From Davidsoniella eucalypti (Eukaryota > Ascomycota > Sordariomycetes > Microascales > Ceratocystidaceae): DNA of 64,000 nt. A program made the translations under genes and the position numbers. The notes under the pieces were generated by a model. That model saw only the letters and a program-made list of their open reading frames with translations. It did not search any database and had not been told where the DNA came from. This document shows positions 1 to 10,545 of the stretch, in pieces. Numbering within the stretch: position 1 is the stretch's first letter; every line of letters starts with the position of its first letter. The DNA lies in assembly GCA_004009845.1 (NCBI GenBank), contig RMBW01000018.1, positions 62,001-126,000 on the forward strand. The letters are read 5' to 3'.

Positions 1-2
1 TA

Positions 3-1688
3 AATCCGCCAGATGAGCTATCTGCTAGGTTTCCTACCGTGGACCAGTTCGCATTGCTCCACGACCAAGGCGGAAAGTTTGACTTTGATTCACAACCGTC
101 TGCGAGGGGCTTTGATACAATGGTTTCTGAAAAGCTTTCTGATGAGGTGTTTGTGTCTTCACGGGTGGTAAAACCTACCACGCCAGGAATTGCTGATGTT
201 ATGCGTTCTAGCCCGGTTGCTGCTAGACCTACTCCTAACCCTTCTAATGAAATGAGCAAGGCACACGCAATCATCGCTAGAAACCCTGAGCTACAAGCCA
301 TCTCATCACAAGGCTCTTCGTATAATTCTTCCGTAACTTCCAAACCATCCATGGTTTCGATTGGAACAATGACTACTGACGACGAGCTTGTCCGGCCATC
401 ACTATATCGTTACCCCACATCTTCGGAGACGAAGCCGACGTCCTCAATATCCGAAATTCACCCAATTGGGTCATCTAGGACTGCTTCTGCACATACCCGC
501 ATTCCATCCTCTTCGAGACCATCCTTGGAATCTTCAAGACCACCAATTGATCTTTTGGATGTTACCCCGCCATCCGGTTCCAGACCGAGACCAGTTAGTA
601 CGCATCTCGAATCGAACCTGGAATTTTTGCGAGAAAAAGAACGAGAACGGGCATCTTTGGATAAGGGATCGCGCCGGTCTTCTGATAAGGGGTCACGACT
701 ATCCTTAGATAAAGTGAGGTCATCCACTGATCTGGGAGGAGATGACTTGGAATACTTGCGCCAAGGTGAAGAGTCTGAAGCCAAGTCTAGTAAGCGCAGC
801 AGCTTCTCACTTTCTGGAACCAAGAATATCCTATCCGGCAAATTTGGTGATGCTTTCAAGCGTTTTGAAAGCCATCATGGCCCGTCTTCCAAGTCTCAGC
901 CCCCAGCTCGCACGCCATCGCCTATGAAAGATGCGGCGCGCGACTTGACACCGATTGCTGGATCAGAAGCCACCGATGGTCGTTCCGATGATGGTCGTGC
1001 GTCAGATGATGAATCCGATATGACACCCGAAATGCGACGCGAGTTTGAGCGTCTTCAACTCGTAGAAGAAGAGCGGCGTGTAGAAGCTGCGCAAGCTGAG
1101 TACCGCCGCCGTCTTACGGAGCGGGAAAGTGGAGGTTCTGCATCCCCATCAGCAGACTCTTCCAAAGTTCCGGCACCCACTCGCGCAGTTACCATCCAAC
1201 ATCGTGTCCAGAGTCTTCTAAATGAAGATCAACGCAGTATGCCCGTACAACGGACAGCTCAAGGCTACGGCCGGTACACAGACACGACAGCGACGCAATC
1301 TTCACCACAGAACAAGGGTGTAGCCGATAAGCCAGTCACCGATATCCCACGCAAGCCTATCCGCGTGAAGACGTCCGAGACGCAACTCTACGCAAAACAT
1401 GATCTTGCTACAGGCGCATCGGGAGTTTCAGTTGCTAGCTCGCGGCCGACAGTACCGCCAAAACCGGTAGCTCCGCGAAAGCCTGGCCATCTGAACGGTA
1501 TGCCAACTGGTAGGGCTCCGTCTCCGACAAAGAGTCTTGCGCCGGCGCAGCCCATCATAGCGTCGGTGACGGCAGAGTCGGGGAATGGCACGAGACTGAC
1601 TGATCCAGATTATCTCGGCGATTTTTCAAAGCGGTATCCTAGTCTGAGCGCTATTGAACTGGTTGACATGGATCTAGATAAGAAATAG
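3..1688 (+). CDS. C-terminal tail of an Ark/Prk-type actin-regulating kinase (5' end outside window)
   Basis: The reading frame is already open at the left edge (codons from base 3), so only the C-terminal 561 or so residues are present. The first residues include ARFPTVDQFALLHDQGGKF, which resembles the conserved segment after the kinase domain in fungal Ark1/Prk1 (AAK1/NAK) kinases, and the end carries DFSKRYPSLSAIELVD, a similar repeat-like element. Between them lies a Ser/Pro/Arg-rich, probably disordered tail with a charged heptad-like stretch near residues 345-380 and proline-rich segments such as PPKPVAPRKP that could bind SH3 domains. Family members phosphorylate endocytic coat adaptors and regulate cortical actin patches. 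The kinase domain itself is not visible, so the assignment rests on the two short motifs and overall architecture. No intron is seen. The stop is TAG at 1686-1688. Confidence 0.6.
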   Translation, partial: NPPDELSARFPTVDQFALLHDQGGKFDFDSQPSARGFDTMVSEKLSDEVFVSSRVVKPTTPGIADVMRSSPVAARPTPNPSNEMSKAHAIIARNPELQAISSQGSSYNSSVTSKPSMVSIGTMTTDDELVRPSLYRYPTSSETKPTSSISEIHPIGSSRTASAHTRIPSSSRPSLESSRPPIDLLDVTPPSGSRPRPVSTHLESNLEFLREKERERASLDKGSRRSSDKGSRLSLDKVRSSTDLGGDDLEYLRQGEESEAKSSKRSSFSLSGTKNILSGKFGDAFKRFESHHGPSSKSQPPARTPSPMKDAARDLTPIAGSEATDGRSDDGRASDDESDMTPEMRREFERLQLVEEERRVEAAQAEYRRRLTERESGGSASPSADSSKVPAPTRAVTIQHRVQSLLNEDQRSMPVQRTAQGYGRYTDTTATQSSPQNKGVADKPVTDIPRKPIRVKTSETQLYAKHDLATGASGVSVASSRPTVPPKPVAPRKPGHLNGMPTGRAPSPTKSLAPAQPIIASVTAESGNGTRLTDPDYLGDFSKRYPSLSAIELVDMDLDKK

Positions 1689-2595
1689 ACCTAGAGCTCG
1701 GCAGTGTTCCTCTCCTCCTTCCCTCTTCTTATTTACTATTTGTTTAGTTCTTGTCGTGATGGATATTACGAAAGTGATGGTACATGGTTTAACGCCAACG
1801 ATATATGATGAGCGTGTGTGATTCGATCGTTCCTTTCTTGCTTCTCTTCTCTATCTATCATTTCCATTTATTCTTATATTTTCAACAAAGGTTGCTCTAT
1901 AACAATTGTCTCTCTTCTCTTCTTAAGCGTGGGTTTTAGGACTTGGTCTCAGTAGATTTGACGTCGAACGGCTTATGCTAGTCAATATGGTAACGACGCT
2001 GGAGAGCTGCTACGCCATCGCGGATAGAGTGTGGTTTTTGCTTATACAGCGACATGTTGTTGTTTATTGTGGTCCTTTATTTGCATGATTGTTTTCTACT
2101 CACCCATTCTCAGTATTATTTTCTACATGTATCTACAAAGTGTATATCAAAGCCGTACATCTCTTGATTATCATACTGTGATTTTGATATATTTTCTTGT
2201 GTTTAGGCGAAGACTTTTCCTTAAGTCTCCCTTTCTGTGAGTCTCTCTGTATACATGCGAGAACGTATGAGAAAAAAAAACCGGGAATTCTGATGCAAAG
2301 GTCTACCTGATCGTTGAGTCTAGGGGAAGGATCGCATTAGTCGTGGAAGGGTGAAGTTGAAAGTGGGGATGTTTAAAATGCTTATCGATAAGAAAAAGTG
2401 AAAGCTAACTTTTTTTTTTGCAGTTGCTAGGACTGAACGGCTTTCCTGGACCTGAATTGACGATATCTTTTGGATTTGTTCATTTTTGTTGTTCATTCTC
2501 AAACCCTCTATCCATTCATTTCACTTTCTCTCAATCTAGTCGCCTCTTTACGATAACAAAACCAAACAAGAAAAACTCGACTCTCTTTATCTAAA
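1689..2595. other. intergenic, 0.9 kb
   Basis: Holds the 3' flank of the kinase gene and the promoter of the MAK11-like gene. It is AT-rich with pyrimidine runs (for example 1830-1920) and A- and T-homopolymers near 2272 and 2411. No supported gene. Confidence 0.6.
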
Positions 2596-4236
2596 ATGGC
2601 CAAGAGAAAGCGTTCCCAGCCTACGGTAATTGCCGCCTCGACTGTCAAGTCGGCAGAAACCGAGAAGGCCTCCTCGACCTCGAAGCCCGTTGCCCCCACC
2701 AAGCCAAAAGCAGACCCATCTACAGCTCCTTTTACAATCCAGATTGCTACTGGCTCGTACGACCGTGTGCTCCACGGCCTAACGGCACGCATCTCTCACG
2801 AAAGCGTCTCGTTCGCCGATACCTTCCTCTTCAATGCGCACACCTCCGCCATCCGATGCCTTGCCCTATCACCCATCTCACCTCCTGGCAACAACGACAG
2901 TGGCGGCAGCCAACAGGGCCAAAAGGTCCTTCTAGCCTCCGGCAGCACCGATGAGCGTGTGAACATCTACAACCTCAGCGCCCACGAGCCGAAGCCGGAG
3001 GTTACCACGGCGGACGACAAGCTATTACAGGCGTTAGCGCCGCGGCCGATTCGTGAAAACAAGAAGAATCGCGAGGTTGGTACATTGATGAACCATAGTA
3101 GTTCGGTTACGGCTCTTGCCTTCCCGGCGCGCGGTAAGCTGCTTAGTGCTAGCGAAGACTCGACTATTGGTGTGACGCGGGCACGCGATTGGCAGCTACT
3201 CTCGACCATCAAAGTGCCGATTGCCAAGCCTCACGGACGCCCCACGGGCGATACAGCGGTGTTTGGCGGACAGCCAGCAGGCGTTAACTCGTTCGCCGTA
3301 CACCCTTCTCTCAAGGTCATGGTCTCCGTCAGCAAAGGCGAGAAGGCTATGCGGTTGTGGAACCTGGTTACGGGAAAGAAGGCCGGTGTATTGAACTTTG
3401 CCCGTAGTGTCTTGGTGCAGGCTGGCGAGGGCAAGAACTCGTCTGGAGAGGGCCGCCGGGTGGTTTGGGGATCCACGGCGGAGGAAGGCGATGAGTATGC
3501 AGTAGTGTTCGAGAGAGATGTGGTCGTCTTCGGCATGGACAGTACGCCCAAGTGCGTTGTTCTCGGTGGCTCCAATGCTGCCATCATGGGTGGTGGCGGC
3601 AAGGGCATTCGTACCAAGGTACACCAAATCTCGTACGTGCGTCTTGGCGATTCCGTGGCGGCGAGCGAAGCGGGCGACTCTCTCCTCGCCGTATCTACCG
3701 AAGATGGCCGTGTGCTGTTCTACTCTACGCGCACATGTGATCTCCTTAAGAACAGTCTCTCGGATGATGGTGACGATGAAGAGGAGGACGAAGATGAGGC
3801 CCAGCTACTTCCCTCTGCTAAGCTAGTGGCACAGCTCGGCGGCAAGGCCGCAGGTATCACTACCCGCATCAAGGACTTCAAGGTTCTCCGCGGGCCCGAC
3901 GGCGCCTTCTATGTCGTCGGCGCTAGTAGCGATGGACGCGTACGTGTCTGGAGTATCCCAAATTCACAGCTAGTCCTCCCTGCCGAACAGGGCGCTAAGA
4001 AGGCCAAGAAGGAGACTTCGTCGTCTAAGAAGCAGCAGGAGAAGGAACAACAACAAGCAAAGGAAAAGAGGGATGAGGCGCCGCAGGTGGGCAAGTTGCT
4101 GGGTACTTACGAGACGCAAAATAGAATTACTTGCCTGGAGGCGTTTGTCCTGATACCGCGCCCTGAAGGCCTCGTCGATTCAGAAGATGAAGAGGGCGAG
4201 GATAGTGAATCTTCAGATGATGAGGACAACGAGTAA
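2596..4236 (+). CDS. mak11: MAK11/PAK1IP1-like WD40 protein, 60S ribosome biogenesis
   Basis: Single-exon gene for 546 residues. The ATG is preceded by AAA, a good fungal context, and opens a basic nucleolar-type N-terminus (MAKRKR). WD-type blades follow: a first repeat near 70-130 with NAHTSAIRCLALSP and LASGSTDERVNIYNL, a second near 160-200 with NHSSSVTALAF and LLSASEDSTIGV, and later GH/WD-like repeats around 225-255, 340-375 and 410-455 (GASSDGRVRVWSIP). The linker between blades is acidic near 385-400, and the C-terminus is Lys/Glu-rich and ends in an acidic tail. Yeast Mak11 is a 60S assembly factor, and human PAK1IP1 is its homologue. Size is close to filamentous-fungal orthologues. 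The gene converges on the zinc-finger gene downstream, with about 235 bp between the stops. Confidence 0.85.
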   Translation: MAKRKRSQPTVIAASTVKSAETEKASSTSKPVAPTKPKADPSTAPFTIQIATGSYDRVLHGLTARISHESVSFADTFLFNAHTSAIRCLALSPISPPGNNDSGGSQQGQKVLLASGSTDERVNIYNLSAHEPKPEVTTADDKLLQALAPRPIRENKKNREVGTLMNHSSSVTALAFPARGKLLSASEDSTIGVTRARDWQLLSTIKVPIAKPHGRPTGDTAVFGGQPAGVNSFAVHPSLKVMVSVSKGEKAMRLWNLVTGKKAGVLNFARSVLVQAGEGKNSSGEGRRVVWGSTAEEGDEYAVVFERDVVVFGMDSTPKCVVLGGSNAAIMGGGGKGIRTKVHQISYVRLGDSVAASEAGDSLLAVSTEDGRVLFYSTRTCDLLKNSLSDDGDDEEEDEDEAQLLPSAKLVAQLGGKAAGITTRIKDFKVLRGPDGAFYVVGASSDGRVRVWSIPNSQLVLPAEQGAKKAKKETSSSKKQQEKEQQQAKEKRDEAPQVGKLLGTYETQNRITCLEAFVLIPRPEGLVDSEDEEGEDSESSDDEDNE

Positions 4237-4471
4237 ACATATCCTTTGTTCTATCTTGGTTGTCTTCATCGTCAGAGGTTCTTTTCCTTCCTGTTCGTTA
4301 TTTCTGGTCCTTTGCATTTCGGCGTTATATCTACTCGCACTACTGTTCATTACATCGTTTATCTGTCTTGTGTATCTTAGATAATCTTCCATTCCCATTC
4401 CAATACTCTTCGTAAAAATCAAAATTATTTCATTGTTTGTTCGCTATCAACCATAAACTGTCGACAAAATC

Positions 4472-6928
4472 TTAGTCCAGGATAATAGCCTGGTCCATGC
4501 ATCGTCCACACCACCCACAGTCTTTATCACAGACGCTCCAATCCAGATCGTTGACTATGTCAATGTGTTCGTTTGGCTTCTTGATGATCGGAACCATGAT
4601 ATCCCAATCATCATTGGCATCAAAGTATGGCTCTGTTGATACTGCTGTGTCATAGTCGCCATCATCATCGTCGTCGTTACTGTTATGCTGAATGTCCAGT
4701 GCAGCTCCAGAACCGCTATCATCAGACCCTGAATCTGAGTCCTGCTGTTTCTTTCTATGTAGTATATTGCACAGTGCGGTCATTGTCAAATCCGCCTTGG
4801 TTCCGATACGAATAACCTGCGAGGGGCCTGATTCGCCCGCTTTATCCTTAGCCTTGACTTCATTCTGATGTGCCTTGGAATTGCTAACATGATCTCGATG
4901 ATGAGCTTCCTCGCGGAACATTTTACCGCAAGAACACGCGATTCTAGCCTTTCCCTTCGTAGTCTGTCTACTGTTGCCAGCGACAGGCTTCGGTAAAGAG
5001 GCAGAAGGAGGAGGCTGTGTGTGCGCCCGACGTTGTGCGTCTTCTGTTCTTTGATGCTCGAGCTGTTGCTGAACCTGGTTTATTTTCTGCGTAAGCTGTT
5101 GCTGCTGTAGCGTCTGTCGGTCGATTTCATGCCGAACCAGAAGCTGCTGAGCATACTGGTGTAGTTGTTGCTGTAGCGCAGCCTGCCGGACTTGTTCCGC
5201 CGTAATGGCCATAGATTTCGAGACTTCAACGGGTGTAATCATGATCGACGGTGCTATAGACGGTGTCTTTGCCTGTACAGACTCGCGGCCCACGAACTCT
5301 CCACGGCTAGAAATTCGTGAGATGATGGACGGTGTAGCGGCTGGCAGGAACGACTTGAATAGCGGTGGCAGTGAGCTGAATATCGACTGCGACTGTGGCG
5401 GGCTGGCTATGACGGCGGGCGTTTGTGAGGGACTTGGCATGGCAGAGACGGCAGCCAGCGACTCGCTCTGTGCACCTATTAGAGGGCATTCCGACGGCTT
5501 TGGCGACGATATGCTTGGCTGCTTTCTAGATTGTCCCGCCGGCGTGACAGCCCCTTGTGTCACGACAGTCTTCTCCTTTGGTGCTGGCGGTGGTCCAAGT
5601 ATTATCTTCGCGGCTTCTTTTACTTCAACTACTTGAACAAGCTCTGGCGATTTGATTTCCGGTGCTGTGGTAGTCAGTGCCTGTTTATTGGGGAATATAT
5701 TGGGCAGATATAGGTGGTTTAAACTAGTCCTGGTATGCGCTCTTAGTTCGTCCTGTGATCCCAACGCCGTGCCACAGCAGTATAATGGAATGTGGCTCTT
5801 GTCATGGTACACGTGATTCTTGAAAATATCCTCATGGCCATAGACGTTGCCGCAGCACAGCATAAAGCCTTTGTGGACTTCGTTGGAGTGCGCTAGAATA
5901 GCAGATTCTGTGCTAAAATGTAGCTTACAGCAGACAAATCCGGAATGCATGCTGGAAGTTCGGCGGTGTCGGTCGACTTCCTCGATGGTATTGAAGATAG
6001 TTCCACAGCAAGCATATTTACGTGATGTATTTGTCGAGGTACCGTTTGATGATACGGAAGGGGCACTTGAGTGTGCCACGGATACCGGCGATTTGCTAGA
6101 TGACGCTTTAGCGGCCGATACTACGGGCTCTGCCGCCGTTTTCGCTGCCGGAGTCTTGCTAGACGACGCCACTGTCGTCGTCACGCTTGCTGGACCAACC
6201 ACTATTGTCTTTCCCAGGAACTTGCTAGAGGTTGCCACAGCCTTTGATACTGCTGGCCCAGCTACTGTCTTCGGCGCCGGAGTTTGGCTAGGTGGTGCTA
6301 CAGCTGTTGACACTGGAGCTTTGCTAGAGGACGCTATAGCAGTCGATGCTGCTAGCTGAGCTGTAGTCTTCACTACTGCTGGGGACTTCGTAGTAGCTAT
6401 CAAAGACTTTGGCGGTGGAACAGACGTGAGCTTAATCGGTGCTACTACCTTTGATGATCGATGTTTACCAGAGTCTTGATAGTGAGGTATGTAAAACTCC
6501 AGCTTGGCAAACTCTCTGCCACACTCACATCGGACTCTATTTCCAGCCAAACGCGTGGGCTTTGGAACGGAAGGCGGAAGATTCATCGAGGCGGGGGCCG
6601 GGGTTTTGGCCGAGGCGACAGCCTTCTGTGTACTAGGCACAGAGAACGGTTGAAGGTGTATATGGCTAGAATGAAGCGCTAAAGCAAGCATGTGTGCAAA
6701 AGACTTTGAACAGTCAAAGCAATCGTAATCCTCATCATCATTGTCACCTGAAAAATGGACACCTTTGACGTGCCCCAACAAATGCATCACCGACTCGAAG
6801 CTTTTACCACATAGGCAGTTGAAGTTATTGAAGGTAGCATATCGCACAAATAGCAAGGTGATAAAAGAAGCCTGTGAAACTTTGGCCATGGCGAACAGAT
6901 CGATATCGGAAAGGCGGCGCTTACACAA
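4472..6928 (-). CDS. Zinc-finger protein with adjacent-cysteine (CC) fingers, paralogue A
   Basis: An 818-codon open frame. Eight finger-like modules are visible. Two near the N-terminus are close to classical (CLCGKSF at about 38, CFDCSKSF at about 72). One is CxC (CECGREF at about 133). Four in a row near 305-400 have directly adjacent cysteines (CCGTIF, CCKLHF, CCGNVY, CCGTAL), mostly in the pattern CC-x12-H-x6-H. A late CxC finger is CSCGKMF at about 690. Between them are long Ala/Ser/Thr/Pro-rich low-complexity linkers and a Gln-rich, probably coiled-coil stretch near 580-650. The C-terminus has an acidic run and a cysteine cluster (WSVCDKDCGWCGRC). Nucleic-acid or protein binding is likely, but the target is unknown. 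The start is uncertain: a second Met (MAKVSQ) lies 13 codons in. It is a tandem paralogue of the next gene, same strand. Confidence 0.7.
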   Translation of the reverse strand: MCKRRLSDIDLFAMAKVSQASFITLLFVRYATFNNFNCLCGKSFESVMHLLGHVKGVHFSGDNDDEDYDCFDCSKSFAHMLALALHSSHIHLQPFSVPSTQKAVASAKTPAPASMNLPPSVPKPTRLAGNRVRCECGREFAKLEFYIPHYQDSGKHRSSKVVAPIKLTSVPPPKSLIATTKSPAVVKTTAQLAASTAIASSSKAPVSTAVAPPSQTPAPKTVAGPAVSKAVATSSKFLGKTIVVGPASVTTTVASSSKTPAAKTAAEPVVSAAKASSSKSPVSVAHSSAPSVSSNGTSTNTSRKYACCGTIFNTIEEVDRHRRTSSMHSGFVCCKLHFSTESAILAHSNEVHKGFMLCCGNVYGHEDIFKNHVYHDKSHIPLYCCGTALGSQDELRAHTRTSLNHLYLPNIFPNKQALTTTAPEIKSPELVQVVEVKEAAKIILGPPPAPKEKTVVTQGAVTPAGQSRKQPSISSPKPSECPLIGAQSESLAAVSAMPSPSQTPAVIASPPQSQSIFSSLPPLFKSFLPAATPSIISRISSRGEFVGRESVQAKTPSIAPSIMITPVEVSKSMAITAEQVRQAALQQQLHQYAQQLLVRHEIDRQTLQQQQLTQKINQVQQQLEHQRTEDAQRRAHTQPPPSASLPKPVAGNSRQTTKGKARIACSCGKMFREEAHHRDHVSNSKAHQNEVKAKDKAGESGPSQVIRIGTKADLTMTALCNILHRKKQQDSDSGSDDSGSGAALDIQHNSNDDDDDGDYDTAVSTEPYFDANDDWDIMVPIIKKPNEHIDIVNDLDWSVCDKDCGWCGRCMDQAIILD

Positions 6929-7221
6929 GATGAGAAAAAAAGGTATGATTTTGTTAGTTGTTATAGAGATACAGACAGAACAAGGACCGAGGTCACCTTT
7001 AAATCAGAGGAACCATTCTCGCCTCTATATATACCTGTCCAGCTTAGTTATAAGCTATGTCAGATTGTCACAGGACACATGCATGTTTGGGGTTTTGGCC
7101 TTTCTATGCATTGCCGCCCAACTTACTCGTACCGTGATTCTTTCGTCTATTCTTCCAATCAAGAAAGAAAGTCTTCCCGCTTTTCCCATACAAAGATCAA
7201 CTTCCGAATAAGACAAAATCC

Positions 7222-7253
<32 letters not shown>

Positions 7254-8077
7254 ACCTTGCCTGCATATCCCGGATCCAATATAACCAAAACATCAAGTAA
7301 ATATAAGTAAACAAACATATATAAAAAATGCAGTTACCCAACGTAGATAAAAAGTTAGAAAAATAAATTAGAGATGCCCGCCGACCAGCTTGTCCAGCCC
7401 GTTGTGATAGCCTCATGAGCTATAGGCATACATAGCCTACCCTCCCTCGGCTATTTCTCGTTGGGCTGCAAGAGACTCGTTGGTAGCTGCACAGACAACT
7501 CAGAACTGGAGAAGAAAAAAAAGAAACGTACAATAAACTGCATAGAAAGACGGGAAATTCGCCATATGCAGTGAGAAAAGAAAATGCACGAGACGGAGCA
7601 CTCTTTTCGTCTAAACTCCAGAGCATCACTTTGGAGGCTAACGGTCTTATTCAAGTGATTTAAGCAAGCAGGGCTTAAAGCTAGATGTCACTTCAATCGG
7701 CAGGCCTCTTGTAGGATCGTTCTGTGATATACAAATACACGTGTAGGTATGTTTATGTATTTATCATTTTACTTGGACCCGACCCTAGTGGATCGTTAGA
7801 CGTCCACGTGTAGGCATATAACTTAGAAAAGAAAAAGTCACCGTACATATTTTAAGTTCGCCGAATAAGGTTATATTTAATAATTAGGGTTGAATATACC
7901 TCACCCAAATCATGTACTTTGCAAATAGAACTGACTGCTCTATTTCACATTATCAAACTACTTATGATTGATATTCAACAATATGGATAGACCACCCAAA
8001 ACAAACAGAACATAGAATAATCAAACTCCGTGTAAAAACTAACACCGACAATGACTCTAGTACGATAACTACTTCGC
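6929..8077. other. intergenic between the two zinc-finger paralogues, 1.15 kb
   Basis: Promoter side of paralogue A and 3' flank of paralogue B. Contains the TC microsatellite at 7230-7253 and otherwise AT-rich unique DNA. No supported gene; the short frames here are low-complexity. Confidence 0.6.
7219..7254. repeat. (TC)n microsatellite
   Basis: Pyrimidine-only tract with uninterrupted TC dinucleotides at 7230-7253, upstream of zinc-finger paralogue A and therefore in its promoter or 5' leader. Confidence 0.95.
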
Positions 8078-10545
8078 TTATTCAGTTGTATCGACAAGAG
8101 TTCTTGGACGTAGCGAAAGAGCAGTGCTTACACATAAGCCACACCACTTACACTTGGCAGTACAAGCACTCCAGTTTCTTGTCCCAGATCCAGCCGTCAT
8201 GATAGTATCCGATTTCATATCGCTTGCCGAGATGTCTGTCTCGTTCCACGTTAGCGATGCTGAATCTAACCGTGAGGCTAAGTACTCAGAAGATAGCTCG
8301 CGCAGTTCCTCCTGGGTTTTGGTCGAAAGCTTATCTGCATCTGCCATGTGAGGATGAGTATGAGGGTGAATAAGCATTTCATCGTCAGAGTCATCGTCCG
8401 CCATGACTACCTGTAGTGCAGAGTGATTATTAGCATGATTTCGGAGAGAACAAGATAAAATATGGAAGAGTTATCGTTTACCTTGAAGAGCTCCGTTACA
8501 CTGAGTGAGTTCTTAAATTTGATGCCACTTTTTTTGTTAGCTGGAGGGTTCGTTTGAGACGCCTGTGTCTGCGCCAACTGGGACTGTTGGGGGATGGTGC
8601 TATTTTGTTTAATAGAATCTACAACAGCGCCAACTAATTTGGTCCCGGGTGGAACTTCCGTCTTGCGGTGGACAAGGGCCGCGAGGCGGTGCGCTGCAAG
8701 GGCTTCTTCATGAACAAATTCCCGTCCACAGCATATGAGGCTCGGCTCATTGGCATTGTTGGATACACAATTGATATCAGAAGGTCGATGTACGGCCGCG
8801 TTTGCCAAGTGCGCCTCGAATGCTTGACGATGCACAAATCCCCTGTTGCAGCAAAAGAAAGGATTGGCATCGCCATTAGCCATAGCGGCTGCCCGCTGCG
8901 CGACATGTGCCGCCGCATAGGCAATATGAGATTCGATAGCTGTTTGTGATGCAAACCCGCGGCCACAGCAAGTGAAAATTTGAGCTTTGGTGACAGCTTC
9001 TCGTTCCGCGATATGGATAGCTGAGAAAGTGGTATGTGCATCTAGTGCTTGTTGAGAGACGAACTGACGGCCACAGCAATCAAACGTCTCAGTTTTAGCT
9101 CCTCGCCAAACTTCAGCCATAGCTTTCTTATAAGCCATCTTAGCATATTCCCGTATAGCTTCCTCCTGGGCTCGTTCTGCAGTATGTATAGCAGCATAAG
9201 TTGTATGCGCATCGATGGCTTCTTGAGAGAAGAATTGACGACCGCAGCAAGAAAAGGTCTCAGATTCACTGGATTCACTAGAAGTTTCCTCCTGGTCTCG
9301 TTCCGCGATATGTATAGCAGCATAAGTTGTATGCGCATCGATGGCTTCTTGGGAGAAGAATTGACGACCGCAGCAAGAAAAGGTCTCAGATTCATTGGAT
9401 TCACTAGAAGCTTCCTCCTGGTCTCGTTCCGCGATATGTACGAACGCGTAATTCATGTGTGCCTCCCAGGCTTGTCGTGACGTAAACTCGCGGCCACAGC
9501 AAGAAAACGCCTCAGGCTCACTAATAGTTACCTCCTGAGCAGCTCGCTGTGCGATATGTAAAGAAGAATAAGTTGTGTGCGAAGTGACAGCTTGAAATGA
9601 CACAAACTCGCGGCCGCAGCAATAAATTGTGACATCTGAAGGGACTCTACCCTGAGCCCGTTCGTCAACATGTGTAGAAGCGCAAGCTAAGTGCGACTCG
9701 ATGGCTTGCTGAGAGTGGAAGTGGCGACAGCAGCATATGAATAAGGGTGACCTATTGATTAGTGGAGAAGTCGGCCTTTGTTCTGGCTCGGGAGTGCTGA
9801 ACACAGAGATATACGGTACAGCAGCTGCTGTGGCTTGCCCGGCCTGGGTCACATGTGCCCTTGCTGTTGCACGGTGTTCATCTAAGGCTTTACTCGAAAT
9901 GAAACCCTTTCCACAGCACACATAGTCATATGACTCCGTCACGAGATGAGTCTCCGTAGCTCGCTGATGAGTTAGCGCCGGTGAATCACGCCGATGCATA
10001 TCCAATGCGTCGCGATTGACAAACTCTCGGTCACAGCACTTGAACTTATTGAAAAGTCCAAAGTCCTCAATGATCTTAGAAAAGCTGTGCGGATCGGGTG
10101 TTATGGTGTGTCGTTGGGCAAACTGGCGATGAGAATCCATGCTGGCGGTCGATGCAAAGTAACGGCCACAGCACATAGGCCCGCTATGCAATTTAGCGCG
10201 TCTCTTTTCCTTCTGATTGTTTGCGAACAGCTTTCCGCACGAACACAGCAATGGCCGAGGCTCGGTGTCCGGCTCCAGGAAATCTTGGCGTATCCGATTG
10301 ACGATGTTGATGTAGCAAGCCGGGTCTACACAGGGCTTAGTGGGCGAAGAGCCGTCGCTATTATTACTGTTTTCGAATGCTGCAAAAATATGCTGGAATA
10401 ATTTGATGGCCGACGGAGTCTTGGTTGAACACGGTAGACACGTATACTCGAGTTCGACGACGTAGGGATTGCCAGTGTGTTTGTCGTTGATATGTTCGCC
10501 GAGGCTGAGTAGAGATGTCGGTTGGAATCTACAGTAACAGTGCCG
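8078..10545 (-). CDS. Zinc-finger protein with a 12-module array of CC-type fingers, paralogue B
   Basis: Two exons are clear: 10545..8482 (5' limit uncertain) and 8410..8078, joined by a 71-nt intron (8481-8411, GTAAAC...CTACAG). The join keeps frame, giving LFK followed by VVMADDDSDD. The frame is open upstream to 10545 without a Met, so the true start lies in an undetected 5' exon; an acceptor (TGTAG) ends at 10529. The N-terminal part has a CLPC motif and one CxC finger (CSCGKLF). Twelve consecutive CC modules follow, of which CCGRQFFSQEAIDAH is the most repeated, in the pattern CC-x12-H-x6-H with minor variation. The C-terminus is acidic and ends with WSACTAKCKWCGLC, matching the paralogue's cysteine cluster. 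Function unknown; a nuclear nucleic-acid or protein-binding role is inferred only from the finger-like form. Confidence 0.7.
9183..9434. repeat. 126-bp in-frame tandem duplication inside the CC-finger array
   Basis: Two copies (9183-9308 and 9309-9434), nearly identical at the DNA level, each 42 codons long. One unit equals one CC finger plus its Glu/Ser-rich linker. The third module's linker is also very similar, which points to recent module gain by unequal exchange. Confidence 0.85.
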
